The notes beneath the pieces were generated by a model. The model searched no databases, was not told where the DNA came from, and saw nothing but the letters and a program-made list of their open reading frames with translations. A stretch of DNA of 64,000 nt from Rhyacichthys aspro. Taxonomy: Eukaryota; Chordata; Actinopteri; Gobiiformes; Rhyacichthyidae. Positions 1-12,400 of this stretch are shown here, piece by piece (positions within the stretch are counted from its first letter, which is position 1; every line of letters starts with the position of its first letter). The DNA lies in assembly GCA_036850595.1 (NCBI GenBank), contig CM072154.1, forward strand, positions 9,431,330 to 9,495,329, given 5' to 3'. A program made the translations under genes and the position numbers.

Positions 1-53
1 AAAAATGAAGATGTTGTGATTGAAAAGTGATCAGCTGTTCCTGCTCATTTCAG

Positions 54-138
54 AGAAGATTTCCATTTCGGGAGTCAGTGCCCTGTTGACCTTCACTCCA
101 GCCGATTACACTAACGCCAAGGATGCAAGGTGGATATA
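54..138 (+). other. weak exon-like segment, unidentified
   Basis: Follows a pyrimidine-rich acceptor (CTGCTCATTTCAG). One frame is open: KISISGVSALLTFTPADYTN, then AKDAR, ending at a poor donor (AAG|GTGGAT). I do not recognise the peptide. It could be an exon of a left-hand neighbour running on the plus strand, or chance. The donor is the weak point. Confidence 0.2.
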
Positions 139-865
139 ATTTTTTATATTTCAGGATAAAAACTGCTCTGTCATTAACCCTTAAACACATGTGCACCACT
201 TGTTACTGAGTTAAACTGATTTAAAATCCAGGAATGACTTACGATGCGTGGATTTTTTTTATATGTAGCTTGAATATATCTATTGTTTTGTATTTACCAT
301 CAACTTTCCTTTTAATAATGAAAGATAGAAGAAAGGATATAAATACCAATTGTTTTAACTTTATTTCAGTTTCCATGGCGACCAGATTGTTGCTACGTGA
401 CGGAGTTGAAAGCACACGCGGCACGTTAAGACATGATACAGGCAGACGCACACCTCTTACACCCTATATTTATGCTAATCAGACTTTCCCATCGAAGTGT
501 CAAGTTCTTATCACTGCTTTCGACAAGTTTTAGACTAAATGCTCATTTTCGTGAGCCGCTGCTGCAAATATGAGACGCTGCGGCTGTGATTTATAATTAA
601 ACCAGAGACAAATGGTGAGAAGGCTCGACATGTTTGTCAAAGGGCTTAGATGAAGTGAATGCGTAATTAGTCCAGGTTCATTAATCCCTCAAGGCCTGGA
701 TCCTGCTGGTCTTTCTTGTGTTTTGATTCATCCGCACACAACAGATGGTTAAAAATAATACTGTCTGTTTACCATTCAGCAGAAGGTCTGTGTGCTCTGA
801 TGCCGTTTTAATGAATTATTCCTCAGTAATTGTGAAGTGAAGTTATCAAAATGGTCATTCCTAAT

Positions 866-1172
866 TAGGGCTGCTCGATTATGGAAAAAATCATAATCAC
901 AATTATTTTGGTCATTATTGAAATCACAGTTATTTTCCACAATTTTGGAAATGTGTTGGATTTATTGACCAGTGAATTCTCCTTAAAATAAATAATATAT
1001 TCAAACGTATAAATAATTAGCTTGAAAAAACTAACAGAAATAATAATTACAATGTGGTGCACAAAAACAAGTAAATAAAAAGTAAATAACTGTTTTATTC
1101 TCGATTACATAGGTTTCGTGATCGTTGGGAGCCGAAATTGAAATAAAAAATTGCATTAATTGCACAGCCCTG
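866..1172. mobile_element. non-autonomous hAT-like element (MITE)
   Basis: Left end TAGGGCTGCTCGATTAT and right end (read inverted) CAGGGCTGTGCAATTAAT are imperfect terminal inverted repeats of the widespread fish 'CAGGGCTG' type. Flanks TTCCTAAT (858-865) and TTCGTCAT (1173-1180) match at 6 of 8 positions, consistent with an old 8-bp hAT target duplication. The AT-rich interior has no coding capacity. Confidence 0.7.
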
Positions 1173-2242
1173 TTCGTCATTGTAACAAATCCTTCCTAAT
1201 ATGTGATGCCTTCCTCTCAGATGCCGTCTCAGCTGGATATAAACGTCTCAGAGTCCGTGAATAAGTGAGATGAAGGAACAGGAGGCCTTTGGTGTCTGTT
1301 CTCAGTTCGTCAGATGGAAGTTACTCCCTCAATATGGGCCTTCAAGAATAGACCACTTCTGTGAGTTGGATTCATAACAAGAGGAAACATGACAACAAAT
1401 GACGAAACATCAGTCCATCTTTTAATTCGACCGCGTTGCCCATTTATCAGAAAGATAAGGGTGCGTGGCTGATGGAGTAAAGTAGTTTGTAAATGGCTGG
1501 AACTGCTAGATAAAGCCGCCGATGCCACTCCGGTTTCCTCTGAGTCGTGGGCGAGGCTGAGTGGGTCTGTAATGATGGAGGCCAGAGGATGATAGTCTGC
1601 GGGATATGACTTACGGGCAGCCGTTGAAACAGAAAATATCCTCCCAACAGCGGTTAGGATGAAAGACGAGACTTTCGAGTATGTGCTCACACTGTTATGA
1701 TTGTGTGATATCTGTGTAGAGGGAAACAAATAGACGATAAGTCATGGAATATTTGATACAGATGTACAGCAGGGCCAGTAAACATGACATTGAACAATAG
1801 TCTTCAATCAGATATTATGGTGCTAAATGATGGAATACCCATTTAGGTATTTTAGATACTTCTACATCATTTTCTATATTTAAAAATAGACAAAAACAGA
1901 AACTGATGGCGGAATATTTGCTTTGACTCACTCATCCCAAAAAAGAACAACTGGGTGGATGATATCATGTAGTTTTAACTGCTTGTTGTTTTAGAGTGTT
2001 GTCTGCATAGTTATTTTGTTGAAATGTTTCTTGTTTAGTGTTTTATAAGACTATTTGGCTTCTACTTCTCCCATGCACATGTTTTTGTTTTCACAAGGAT
2101 AGTTTTTGTTTCTTTTCTTTTATATATTCATTTATTTATTTTTTTGTTTATTTTTTATATTCTATTGAATTATACTCTTATGTGCTAAATAAAAAATAAA
2201 TAAATAAAATGGTCCAAGATAAAGGTTAAATTAGATAAAAGA

Positions 2243-2388
2243 GGGGCTGTGGCTCACCATGTAGAGCTTACCATATACCTGGGAGACCCAGCTCAGGTAT
2301 TTTACCCAACATCAGTCCCCTCTCTTTCGCCCTGTTTCCTATCTGTCTACTATCCTATCAAATAAAGGCAAAAAAGGCCAAAAAAAAT
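2243..2388 (+). mobile_element. tRNA-derived SINE
   Basis: The tRNA-like head (GGGGCTGTGGCTCACCATGT, then AGAGC) resembles an A box. It is followed by GGGAGACCCAGCTCAGG, a CCCCTCTCTTTCGCCCTGTT body and an A-rich tail ending AATAAAGGCAAAAA. It shares the GGGAGACCC and CCCCTCTCTxTC blocks with the copy at 12284-12441. Confidence 0.65.
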
Positions 2389-3209
2389 CTTTAAAAAAAC
2401 GAAAACATTATTCATCCATAAAGGAGTAGAATTGGAGACTGTTATCACACATTTATTGATCCATCTTCTTCAGAAAAGGCTATTTATTTTATGATATAAT
2501 TTAGTCACTAAAACAGAAGTGAAAAGCTGGAACACAAGTTAATAAGTGGGCCTAGAAACCTTACTATAAATATTTTGTGAAATAGAATGAGCAGGTCTAG
2601 AGAGATGCGAGTGGGATGGTATTATAACTTGGATCAAACATTATTTCACTCTAAATGCAAATTCCCTCCCGAGTATCCTCATTATTTGTAATTTCACCTG
2701 CTGTCCCCTACATATCAAACTATTATCCTGTTCTGTGAGTCTGCTCTGAATGACTTTGAGGCGGCACTATTACATAAACACATCTCTGAGGGAACTCTAG
2801 AGGTGAACTGTGGAGCGCTGTTGTGTTGCTTGTGTTGTTGTTATTGTTGTTGTTGGTGGGCGGCAGCTGCATCTACCTCCACCACCGCTGCCTGTTGTTT
2901 CCGTTTTATTTGATGAGCAACGGAGCCACTTCAGCACCGGGGTCAGCGTTACCCTCACACTGGTGTTTTACTTACTGCTCATAACGCACCATAATGACTA
3001 GGACTATTCCAGAAACCCAGAATATAAAATTGTGGTAACACTTTAGATTAAGGCCCGGTACTTCCCGGTTACTTACGGTGTATTTACAGCATAAGTTCTC
3101 TAATAATTCCCAGTTACTAATGGTGTAATTACAGCGTAAGTTCTCTAGGACACAAATTGTAATTAAGGGGTATAACTTGTAATTAAGGGGTACAGAGTGT
3201 AATTGTAAA

Positions 3210-3440
3210 TTGTTTGCCACCAAGGCAACTGAAAAAAAATGTTTTTTTTGGCAAATGAAAAAAAAAATTTTTGAGCAACTTCTTAATTTTTTTTATGATG
3301 GCAACTCAAAAAAAAAAAAAAAAAAATTTTTTTCAGGGGGGCAACTCAAAAAAAAAAAAAAAATTAGGGGGGCACCTCAAAAATATATTGATGTTTTTTT
3401 TGGGTGACTCAAAAAAAATAAAAAAATATACATCAAAAAT
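3210..3440. repeat. A/T low-complexity block with GGCAACTCAAAA units
   Basis: Long A and T homopolymers alternate with GCAACT, GGCAACTCA and GGGGGGCAACTCA motifs spaced 40-50 bases apart, suggesting a decayed tandem or duplicated repeat unit. Confidence 0.6.
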
Positions 3441-3450
3441 TATATTATAT

Positions 3451-3484
3451 AAAGGTATGGGGTATGAATTGACCCCATACCTTT
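3451..3484. repeat. perfect 13-bp inverted repeat (hairpin)
   Basis: Arms AAAGGTATGGGGT and ACCCCATACCTTT are exact complements around an 8-base loop, immediately beyond the A/T block. Probably part of a MITE or its remnant. Confidence 0.85.
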
Positions 3485-4419
3485 GTTTACATGACATTGT
3501 AACATTAGACAATCACAGGAAAAAGAAGAAATAGAACAAAACTAAATGAGAGGTGTCTATAGTTTTAAGTATAATTTAAATTAAAAAAGAGGAAAACATT
3601 GGAAATCCTGCCTTTAAGGTAATGTAATACAGTTCATTCAAGATTTTGTGTAAAAGAATTAAACTAGGTCCACAAATTTGGTCACACATTTTCACATCTT
3701 GACTCAATTAAAAAGATCACAGATCAAATAGAAATTAAATAACACTGTCTTTTTAACTTTCAATAACTCAGTAATAAGAGATTTTAGAAGTCGAGACATA
3801 ACCTAAACAGGGTCTGGTATCTCCCAGTGTGTTCTTGTCTCCCCCTGCAGGCTGCCAGTGGAGATGCAGCGCTCACATTAACTTTCCTAGTTTCCACACT
3901 AGTAGTCAGCATAACACAAGATATAAACCTCGTGCACGTTTTTTAGAGTTGTGCATTTCCATTACAGTGATTGTGGACAGATTGAGCACGTCCCGTTTAT
4001 TTTGACTCCTTTTGAACTCCTCTGAGGTCAAAGTGACATTCAGTTTGCATTTTTAAATTACACACATCCTTCTGGTTAACAGCAAGTCCATTCATCCCTC
4101 TCACTGACACACATAATCACATATTTAGATAAAAATTTCCTCCTCCCCATCAATTGAATCACTGCTACCTCTGCTGTTAGTTTGTTAAAAGAGCAGCGTT
4201 TACACCTGAAGCCCAGGAAAGTGACTCATGTCTCTGAGAGGTGTCTGCAAACGGACAATGTCAACCTTATTCTGCAACAGACAGCCTTTTTTACTCACTC
4301 TGTCACTCCTAGTTTTTGCCTGAAGGGGTCAAATAAAAGCCACTTTGACTTAAGCTGTGATTTTTTTTTTTTTTTTTACCGAATGAATGCTAATATTGTC
4401 ACCGTTAAAGCTTGATGTC

Positions 4420-4860
4420 AGCCTTTTGGCCGGGATGAGCTCAGCGGCGTCTTAGAAACGGACACAAAAGGCGAGGCTGAAAGCAAATGCCAAACTCATC
4501 GTGTAGTTCATTCTTTTCGGATGCAGCGCATTCAAAGTGTGGACGCGTTGTGATCTTCTGAGAGCACTAAAGGGCGCGTGAGTCATCGGGGCATATCTGT
4601 CCCCCGGAGTGGGCCGTTACACTGTCCATGTGTCCGCCGGGCCCACGTGCAGCCACTGATGTCATAAACCAGAGGCTTCCTGCAAAACACAAGCTTCATT
4701 CACAGAAGCCTCCCGCCGACACAGGAAGCAAGCGCCAAACAAGCCGTCGCCATGGTAACGGGAGCCGGCCGCCATGTAAGATCCCCCTCTTTTTTGTCCT
4801 TGTGCGAGGGATGGACTTGGAAAGCAGATGTGAGTGTGTAAAGAAGGCATTCATTTAGGC
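4420..4860. promoter_or_regulatory. CpG-rich stretch with RFX X-box
   Basis: CpG is markedly more frequent than in the flanking AT-rich DNA. A near-palindromic X-box, GTCGCCATGGTAAC, lies at 4746-4759. It sits just beyond the probable nfatc2 3' end. It could be an enhancer or the start of an unannotated transcript; no gene is recognised. Confidence 0.4.
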
Positions 4861-4989
4861 TTCACTTCCCTGAATATTTATTTGCTGCTATGGAGAAAAC
4901 ATGCTGCTGTCCCATTAAAGTGTCACCTTCAGTTTTCAATTCGATGGTGTACATAATCAGAATCCAAATATGTAAAGAAAGAAATGGCA

Positions 4990-6387
4990 TACACTTTTTG
5001 CTGTACACGGTTATTATTTATTGCTACTTTCAGAATACAAAAATAGCATGGCGCAGAAAGGTTAAAAGCAGTACAAAGTCTCTATGAACAGAGAATAAAA
5101 TAACACCATAATAAAAAAATCTAAAACTTTTTGAAAAAAATGGAAAATAACAAAGTATTATGGAGATAAGAATAAACAATGACCTTGTAGTAAACAGATA
5201 AAGGAAAGAAAAACTTTATATTTGAATATAAACAAAAACATATTTAGGGTTATGCATAAGACTTCCTATTTTAGTAGAACATTATAGCTGTAAAACATAT
5301 TACAAATGAACTAATTTATCTATTATTTACAGAAGAGAAAGGCAACAGTATAGATTACATTCAAGAAAGACCCAAGTGCTTCGGCTCAACAGGAAACATT
5401 TGAAATGGAAAACAATGAAAGCTTCTATCAAATAAGTTCATATTAAATATTCAGAATGACATCTCTCAGAGGACTTCTGTTATGTTTTTACAAATTGTTG
5501 TGAATGGCACTTGGTACTTTCTATGAAAATCCAATTAACTCAGTGATCAGTACAAAAGTATTTCCAATTACTGTTTTCTTTCCCCTTGCCAGCTGCTTTG
5601 GATATTTAAAAAATGATGTTTAATGGTGCTTACAGTATCTAGTCTAATGAAAAGGCAAGTTTCTGCATAGACAACAGCAGCTTTGGTCATTCTGTATTCA
5701 AGTGCACACAAATATTACACAACACAGTCTTTGGAGTGTCCCTACAAAATAAACTATCTCAACTTGCAAGAACCAGGATTTAGTTGTACATGACTTCAGT
5801 TGGATTAGGTTCAAACAAGAGGTTTGGCTCATGCTCCCTTTACATTAAAGACTTGCTTAAAGCCTCTTTGGCACATCTCCCGAACATGATGCAATATATA
5901 GTTTATTCATATAAGTTTATACATTATTCACATGACTCAAAAATGTGTATAAAAACTTTTACCCCCTGTTTATGAAACAGTGCATAATCAAAGGTGTCAC
6001 AATAAGGCAGCATGTGCTTCATGAGAGATGAGATGATCAACATAGAACACAAGACACAATCTATCTATGAGATGTATTTTACATCTATGTTCTGGGCCTA
6101 ACATCTGACAAATGAGTAGAAATACTTTATGCTACAGTTCAGCTGGCACTGCTGTCGTAGTGCCATCTTAAGGAGAATCTTTCATTCACAATACAAATGT
6201 ATTTTTAAATGATATTTTCTACTTGATGAGACATAAGGCACTTAACTGTTGGTATGTCACTGGGAGTAAAAGACTATGAGTGAAAGAATGTGAGAACGCT
6301 ACTGGATGTGTGTCACCACAATGAAATGTTGTCGTCTGCTGTGTGTCTGTGGGTGACATGTTGTCACTTCCTGTTCAGGCACCTCTC
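4990..6387 (-). other. nfatc2: probable nfatc2 3' untranslated region
   Basis: AT-rich non-coding sequence follows the stop codon. A minus-strand AATAAA at 5017-5022 is followed by GU-rich sequence (GTGTATG), a reasonable poly(A) site giving a UTR of about 1.4 kb. A second AATAAA lies at 4877-4882. The extent is inferred only from these signals. Confidence 0.4.
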
Positions 6388-6443
6388 CTATGTGTGACCT
6401 CTGGCCTGGACTCCCGTCAGGTCCTTTCTGATGATTTCATTGA
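6388..6443 (-). CDS. nfatc2: nfatc2 terminal coding exon
   Basis: Short last coding exon (56 bp including the TAG). After the acceptor (TTTACAG) the split codon reads V, then NEIIRKDLTGVQARGHT and stop. Human NFATC2 ends VNEIIRKEFSGPPARNQT, so this is the long-isoform C-terminus. It is separated from exon 9 by a 4.7-kb intron, the largest in the gene. Confidence 0.93.
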
Positions 6444-9400
6444 CTGTAAACGACAAAACACAAAATGGTTCATTTTCATGTCCATTTAAAACACAAATAA
6501 TACCATGTAACATAACTATAACAACATTAAAGTAATTACTTGAGTATTTCAAGTTAGTGCTTAGTCTGTTTTGAATACTTGTCTTTCTCAATTACAACAA
6601 TCTCTACACAACAATAAAAGAAGAAGCTGGGTACAATGGAGACTTTTAGTTATACATTCAATGTATAATAATGAAGTGTAGTGTTTCACACATGTAAAAT
6701 GATTCCTGACCTGAACAGTGCACAAAGTGTAGGTGCTTTTGATTGTATTAGGCTCTATACACGCTCAGCTCTGATTAAACACAGTGAAAGCCCCAGTGTC
6801 AACAGGTAGTTGTGCATTAAGCAGACGGAATGGCGACTATGAGTAAGATGTCATCTCTCCAGATATGCCCCAGCCTCTGTGTGGAGCTCTGTTTATGTGG
6901 CCAGCCTACTGTGTGTGTGTTTGTGTGTACACTGGCACTCAGATGCATTAGAGACTAGTTCCACTGCTTCCACTGCGCCTCAGGGAACTCATTAAGGCCC
7001 ATGAGTAATACAAGTATTTCAGTGGGGGCCAAAAAAGCTTTTTGCCTGTAACCATGCTATTATAGAGCATATTATTGCTGTGATTGGGTATCCATGGCAA
7101 CTGTCCACATGTTTGAAATGGGCTATTAAAATAAGCTGTAATGTACATTGAAATCAAATTATCAGCAGATCCCAATATAATTCAGCAGGTTGTAACTGAG
7201 CTATAAATGTGCACATTGTAAATAATGAACAATGTCACTTTATTGTAGGAAAATAAATTACATTAGGATGGCTACTGGCTCATATGCCTCTCCTTTTACA
7301 GAGGAAGTGTGGCTTGTGTAAACCTGGCTTCAAGAGCAGTTACACTGTATAAAGTGTAACTACAGTAAACCAATAGCAGGCAGTAGCTGCATTTACAAAT
7401 ATCTCCTCAAGTATGTTAAAAATAAACAGTAAAAAGAAAAATGTCTAATGCAATGTGCTTCCTTATCATATATTTTTAAGACTTAACCCATGCAAGCAGA
7501 TAATGCTTTTAGTTCATTGCACCAGGGAGTTCACTGACAAATGGGCAGTTAGCAGAAAATAAGTTCTGTTTTGTAACCTTTGGAAGGTTTCCTCCAGATT
7601 ATATAATTTGGAAACACACTTTATGAAAATGGCTAAGCCATGTGAGAGGGTCCCACTGAGAGCCACTTGTTAATGGTTTGTGAACACTAGCTAGTTTGGT
7701 GCATTGTTGCTACTGTAATGGAGCAGAAAAGTAGTGAAAGGCACTGAGGAGCAAACAAACATGACATCTTCTACAGTGTGGCTGAAGGAAGGCAGGTTCA
7801 GACACATGTATTTAAACGTGAAACAAACAGATACCTCTGCCACTGTATACAATACTGCATAATAGGTCATCTGAGTAGGAAATTTGACCAATGTCCTTCT
7901 GTTTAACAAGCCACCATTTCTCTGCTCTTCTTCCTGTATCTGATCACTTGCAGATGTGAAAGCCTTACATTGTGCTCATGTTATAGGCTGAGTGGCCTGC
8001 TGAAACGCAGGAGCAGCCAAAGCCTGTGCTTTGCTGTCGTCACAGCCTTGGCGTCCCTGTTTATTTTAGTCTGTGGAGGAATTCCCTCTGACACCTAATG
8101 CCTTAAAGAAACTTTCATCTCCCCAGCGGTGCCACAGGATTTTCCTGAGCATAAAATGAGCTTAGAGAAGCAGCGGGAGTGCCGCAGCGGGGCTACATAC
8201 AGTGAGTCTGTATGCAGCTAATGAAGGGTTGGCACCGAGCGGCTAGTTGAGGCTGGACAGGGAACACTCTGCCTACTTTGTTCAATAGGTAAGTGTCTGG
8301 CTCCTGGCTTGTGCACCAATGAGCTACACTGTTTACCAAGCATCAGTGGGAGGAGAAATCAGCACAGTACAGTAGCTGACTCACACACTCAATATGTATG
8401 TGCACAAGTATTGACATGTTCTTTTACTATGAGGTGTCTGGTCTGAGGGGATGCGGCGGGTAGTAATGACAGTGGGAAGATTTAACCATAAAGACACAAA
8501 GGAGAAAGTCGTCTAACCACAGTTTCCTGTTAACGTGTCTGACTGAGCCCTCTGAGCAGGACACAAGTGAGCTGAGACTAATGTCCTGCTGTGTGCTTTA
8601 TCTCTGCTGGCCTCATCGCTACCTGCTGGAACAATTTCACCTGCTCCACTGCCTCCAGGCCTTATTCCACACCCAATAAATCTGTCACCTCCGCCTTTTG
8701 TTTTCACTGATGTGACATGCACGGAGACATTCTTGGTCCTGCTCTGGACACTAAACAGAAAGAAGCAGGGTTTTAGTGGGAGTTTTCTGAGAAACATCAA
8801 GTGACATGGGAACTGAGGGGTCGGAGTGACAGGTTGTCAGTGTGGGGGAGACTAAGAGCTAAAGCCGGTGCCACCAAATGATACCTGACTTTCATTTGAC
8901 ACAGATAAGGTGTGACATTTATCGACCACAACAGTGTGACGATACCAGGATGTGGCATCATCACCCGTTTTCTCGAATGACTCCAGACTGAAACAAGCGT
9001 CGAGATGAGTAATGCTCATAGTGAAAATGGTCCCTGGGTTGGTCTTCAACACTGAGGCTATAAACACAGAGGGATTTTTACATTGCTTATCTTCTCACCT
9101 AGTTTGAAAAAAGTTTTGAATAACGGGAAGTCCCTGTTTTCTTCTCATTAAAGTGTCACTGACGAGAGGCTGCAATGACGTGGGTTGGTGTGTGGTTATC
9201 ATCTGTCTGACTGATAAGAAACACACAATGCCAGCTGTTGAATGTTCATTTTAGGGGTTTTAAGTACTGTGAAATAAAATGAGCTACAATAACTACACTA
9301 ATATCATGTCCAATTTACAGATACCATAAATCTTTCATGTTCAAAGTGAAGAAAGTGATATATTCTCCATATTACTGTCAATAGAAAGAAGGCTCTCATG

Positions 9401-12400
9401 TGGCTCCACACAATCATGAACCAGGTCAAAACTAGCATGCAGTTTTACTCTACTGGAATATGTTTTTGGACTTAAAATGGATTGTTGTCACTGGCCGAAG
9501 GTTTGCCTGAGTCATTTACTTCTTTGGATAATTGAATAATGTAGACCAAAACAAGAAACACCAATTAAACAATTCCAATACGAATTTGTCACTACCTCTA
9601 CCAAACAGAGATGAGGTAGATATTTGATTCAGCTTGTGAGAACTACACCATACAGTTGGACTAAAAATAGAATATTCCTGAAAATAAAGGGAATAGCAAG
9701 GGCAGCTAAATATTAAATCAGTTTGATGTGAATAAGTGATGTCTAATTTACCGAATGCCTGAAGACACTTTTTTTGATCTGGGTTCAAAGAACGAGGCCA
9801 TGTTGTCTGCTCCTCTAAGTCCTTGTCCATTCATTGATTCTCAACACTGTTGCTGTTTACTGCAGAGGGAAACCCGACAGTTCTATCCAAAAAACACAAA
9901 TTCCATTGCTTGCCTTTTTTCGCTGTTTCATTTTTTCCATTGACACAGGCACATAGACACACACACACACGGCCCCTTCCCTTTCCTGCACTCTCCCCTC
10001 CGCCCCTGTGCTATCTTACAGGGATCAGGCTGGATTTCTGGAGGAGAGCAGCTGCAAATAGGATTTTCTTGTGCCAGATTGGCAGAATCCCGTGGTCGGA
10101 AAAAAACTAATCCTCTGGTGGGTTCCCCCACAGAAACGAGGGGCGTAAGGCCAAGGAGAAGCCCCGGCCAACTATAACAAACAAAGAGGCTTTCCCCAGC
10201 TCTCCCAGGCAGCCCGTTCCACTGTTTGACAATGGTTGCCATGGAGGTTGTTTTTCACTTCATAACAGTGTCAACATGTCCAGTCGGTCCGGCGAGTGAC
10301 ACTGTTTCTACCTCCCTCTCACACGTTGAGAAAAAAATGACTAATTTCCTAAACAGATCAACGTGACGGCAAACTTTAAAGCCTCACCTTCTTGACTTTG
10401 ACCAAAGACAATAAGTATGGCACTTGAAGAATCTGTCACAATGTTGTTAATTTGGTTTTGGAGACCTTTTCCCTTCTCAGAGGTTGGGGATCACACTGCT
10501 GCTGGATGTGACCTGACATTAATACTACTGAAGGCTAACAGGGTTGACAAGCATAAGTATAAACATATGACTCATAATCCCTGTTATTTCCACCTTGAGT
10601 GGAACATTGCTGTACCTCACAGCCAGAATTGTTTTAACAGTGCGAGTTTGGGACGCTATAGCACGTACATTGTACGGAGAATATGTTTGAAGGAGATGGC
10701 GCTGATACTGTAAATATCCTTGAATTGTTCTTAGGAAAACCAGCGTTGCCCTGTCTTATCATCAGTTGTAGGCATCTGTCACAACTGATTCCAAGACATG
10801 CACAAGGCACTTATCACTGTCAGCTACGTCCTATTAACACACAACACAGAAGTAAATATGACCTAGTGTAACACCAGGCCTTTACTTAATGATTTAGAAG
10901 ACATAATATCCAAGAGGTTTACTGCAAAATAATCCTCACACATACTTTTATTCCATGTCCTTTTCAAATGATGAAACCTGCCTTTAGTTTTCTGTTATCC
11001 TTGTATGTTTACATTTATGAGAACATTTTTGGGTGTGTAGTCAATCCCAGCTCACAGAGGAGCAGAAAATACAACAAATCCAAATGACAAGTGTAAAAGC
11101 AGCTCCAAAGAATAAAGTCATGAACTTACACTCACCATCATCTAGGTAGGCCTGGTCCAGGTTCTCCTCTTTCACCGTGACCCTCCTCTGTCCGTCTCCA
11201 GGTGCGTCTGGGGGGGCTCGGCCTTTCTGCTGGCTCTTCTGGATGTAATGCTGCTGCTGGATGACCGTGGGGTAGTGCTGGGGGTGCGTGGGCGAGTGAG
11301 CTGCTTGTGGCGAGTAGCCTTCGCAGTAGACCACCTGGTTGTCGGGCTGAGGAGCGGCGAGGGCTTCACCGGCTCGGGGCAGGAGGTGCTGATTGGTCGG
11401 AGAGAACTGGATGATGGAGGGGTGTTGTGCTGGGGAGCCGGTGTGGACCAGGACTGAGCGGTGGGGGTCTGGCATCGCGGCGCTGGTGTGATGGTACAGG
11501 CCGGGGCTCACGTTTTTAACCCCACGTGAGTAAACAATGGCCGGGCTCTGCTGCTGGAATCTCCCGTCTTGAGGTGAAACGCCGGAGCCCAAGCAGGACG
11601 ACATGTTAGACACCAAACTGTTGTCGGGATGCAGGACGCCGCGCGGGCTGTGATAGTACGACTGAGCCCCCAACATCTGAGGGATGACAAAGCCTTCATA
11701 TTCATCTAAAGGTTCCGTTTTAATGGATGGAGCTGAAAGAAACAGTTAGAAACCATTACATTTCCTCAAACACAGAGTGACATAACACGCAGAGGTCACA
11801 CTGGATTCTTACAGGCCAGAGGTGTGTAAGTGAAGTGCTGTGGCTGGCTGCGCTTCCTCTTGCCGTTTATAACATAGAAGTTGACTTTGACCGGGTGGCA
11901 CACGGAGGTGTCCTGGTACGACGGCACCTCCACAAACAGCATGCTCTGAAACACACTTCTCTGTTACTCTTTGTCCATGTGTCTGTACAGAATTTCAATC
12001 AGACATCTGGTATTACAGCTGCAGAGTCATACTCACAGGCTGGCTTTTGTCTTTGTCAACTGTGGCCTCCATTTCCCAGATTTGCTGCCCATCTGCAAAA
12101 AACATGAAACAAATCCAACCATTTTAACTACTTTGACATTTACTGAACTATGGATATTAATTAACTCACATATAATACATTCATAAAGAGTATAATATCA
12201 AAAAAGAAAAAAAAAAACAAATACATGAAATAAAAATAACTTGAAAATTTGAGTTTTTGTGTGAAAAATCTAAAAAACAACGGACACTGTGGCACCTTGG
12301 TGGCTTGCCTGGTTGAATACGTACCACATGCTTGGGAGACCCGGATTAGATTCCAGCTTGGGTCATTTTCCCCATCATTCCCCTCTCTCTCACCCTGTAT

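Larger units (their letters stand above)
1..4850. other. flank downstream of nfatc2
   Basis: Mostly AT-rich non-coding DNA with a hAT-like MITE (866-1172), a tRNA-derived SINE (2243-2388), a degraded repeat with recurring TAATTAAGGGGTA units (about 3040-3205), an A/T-rich block with hairpin (3210-3484) and a CpG-rich stretch (4420-4860). One weak exon-like segment sits at 54-138. No gene is recognised. Confidence 0.55.

Noticed and set aside
1310..1729. 139-codon open frame on the minus strand
   Set aside because: No recognisable domain, biased composition or neighbouring splice context. It is compatible with chance in moderately GC-rich non-coding DNA.
11041..11135. Hydrophobic read-through of nfatc2 exon 9 (TLFFGAAFTLVIWICC...) as an alternative C-terminus
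   Set aside because: A strong GTGAGT donor and a matching terminal exon at 6388-6443 explain the frame; the read-through does not resemble the known alternative human ending.
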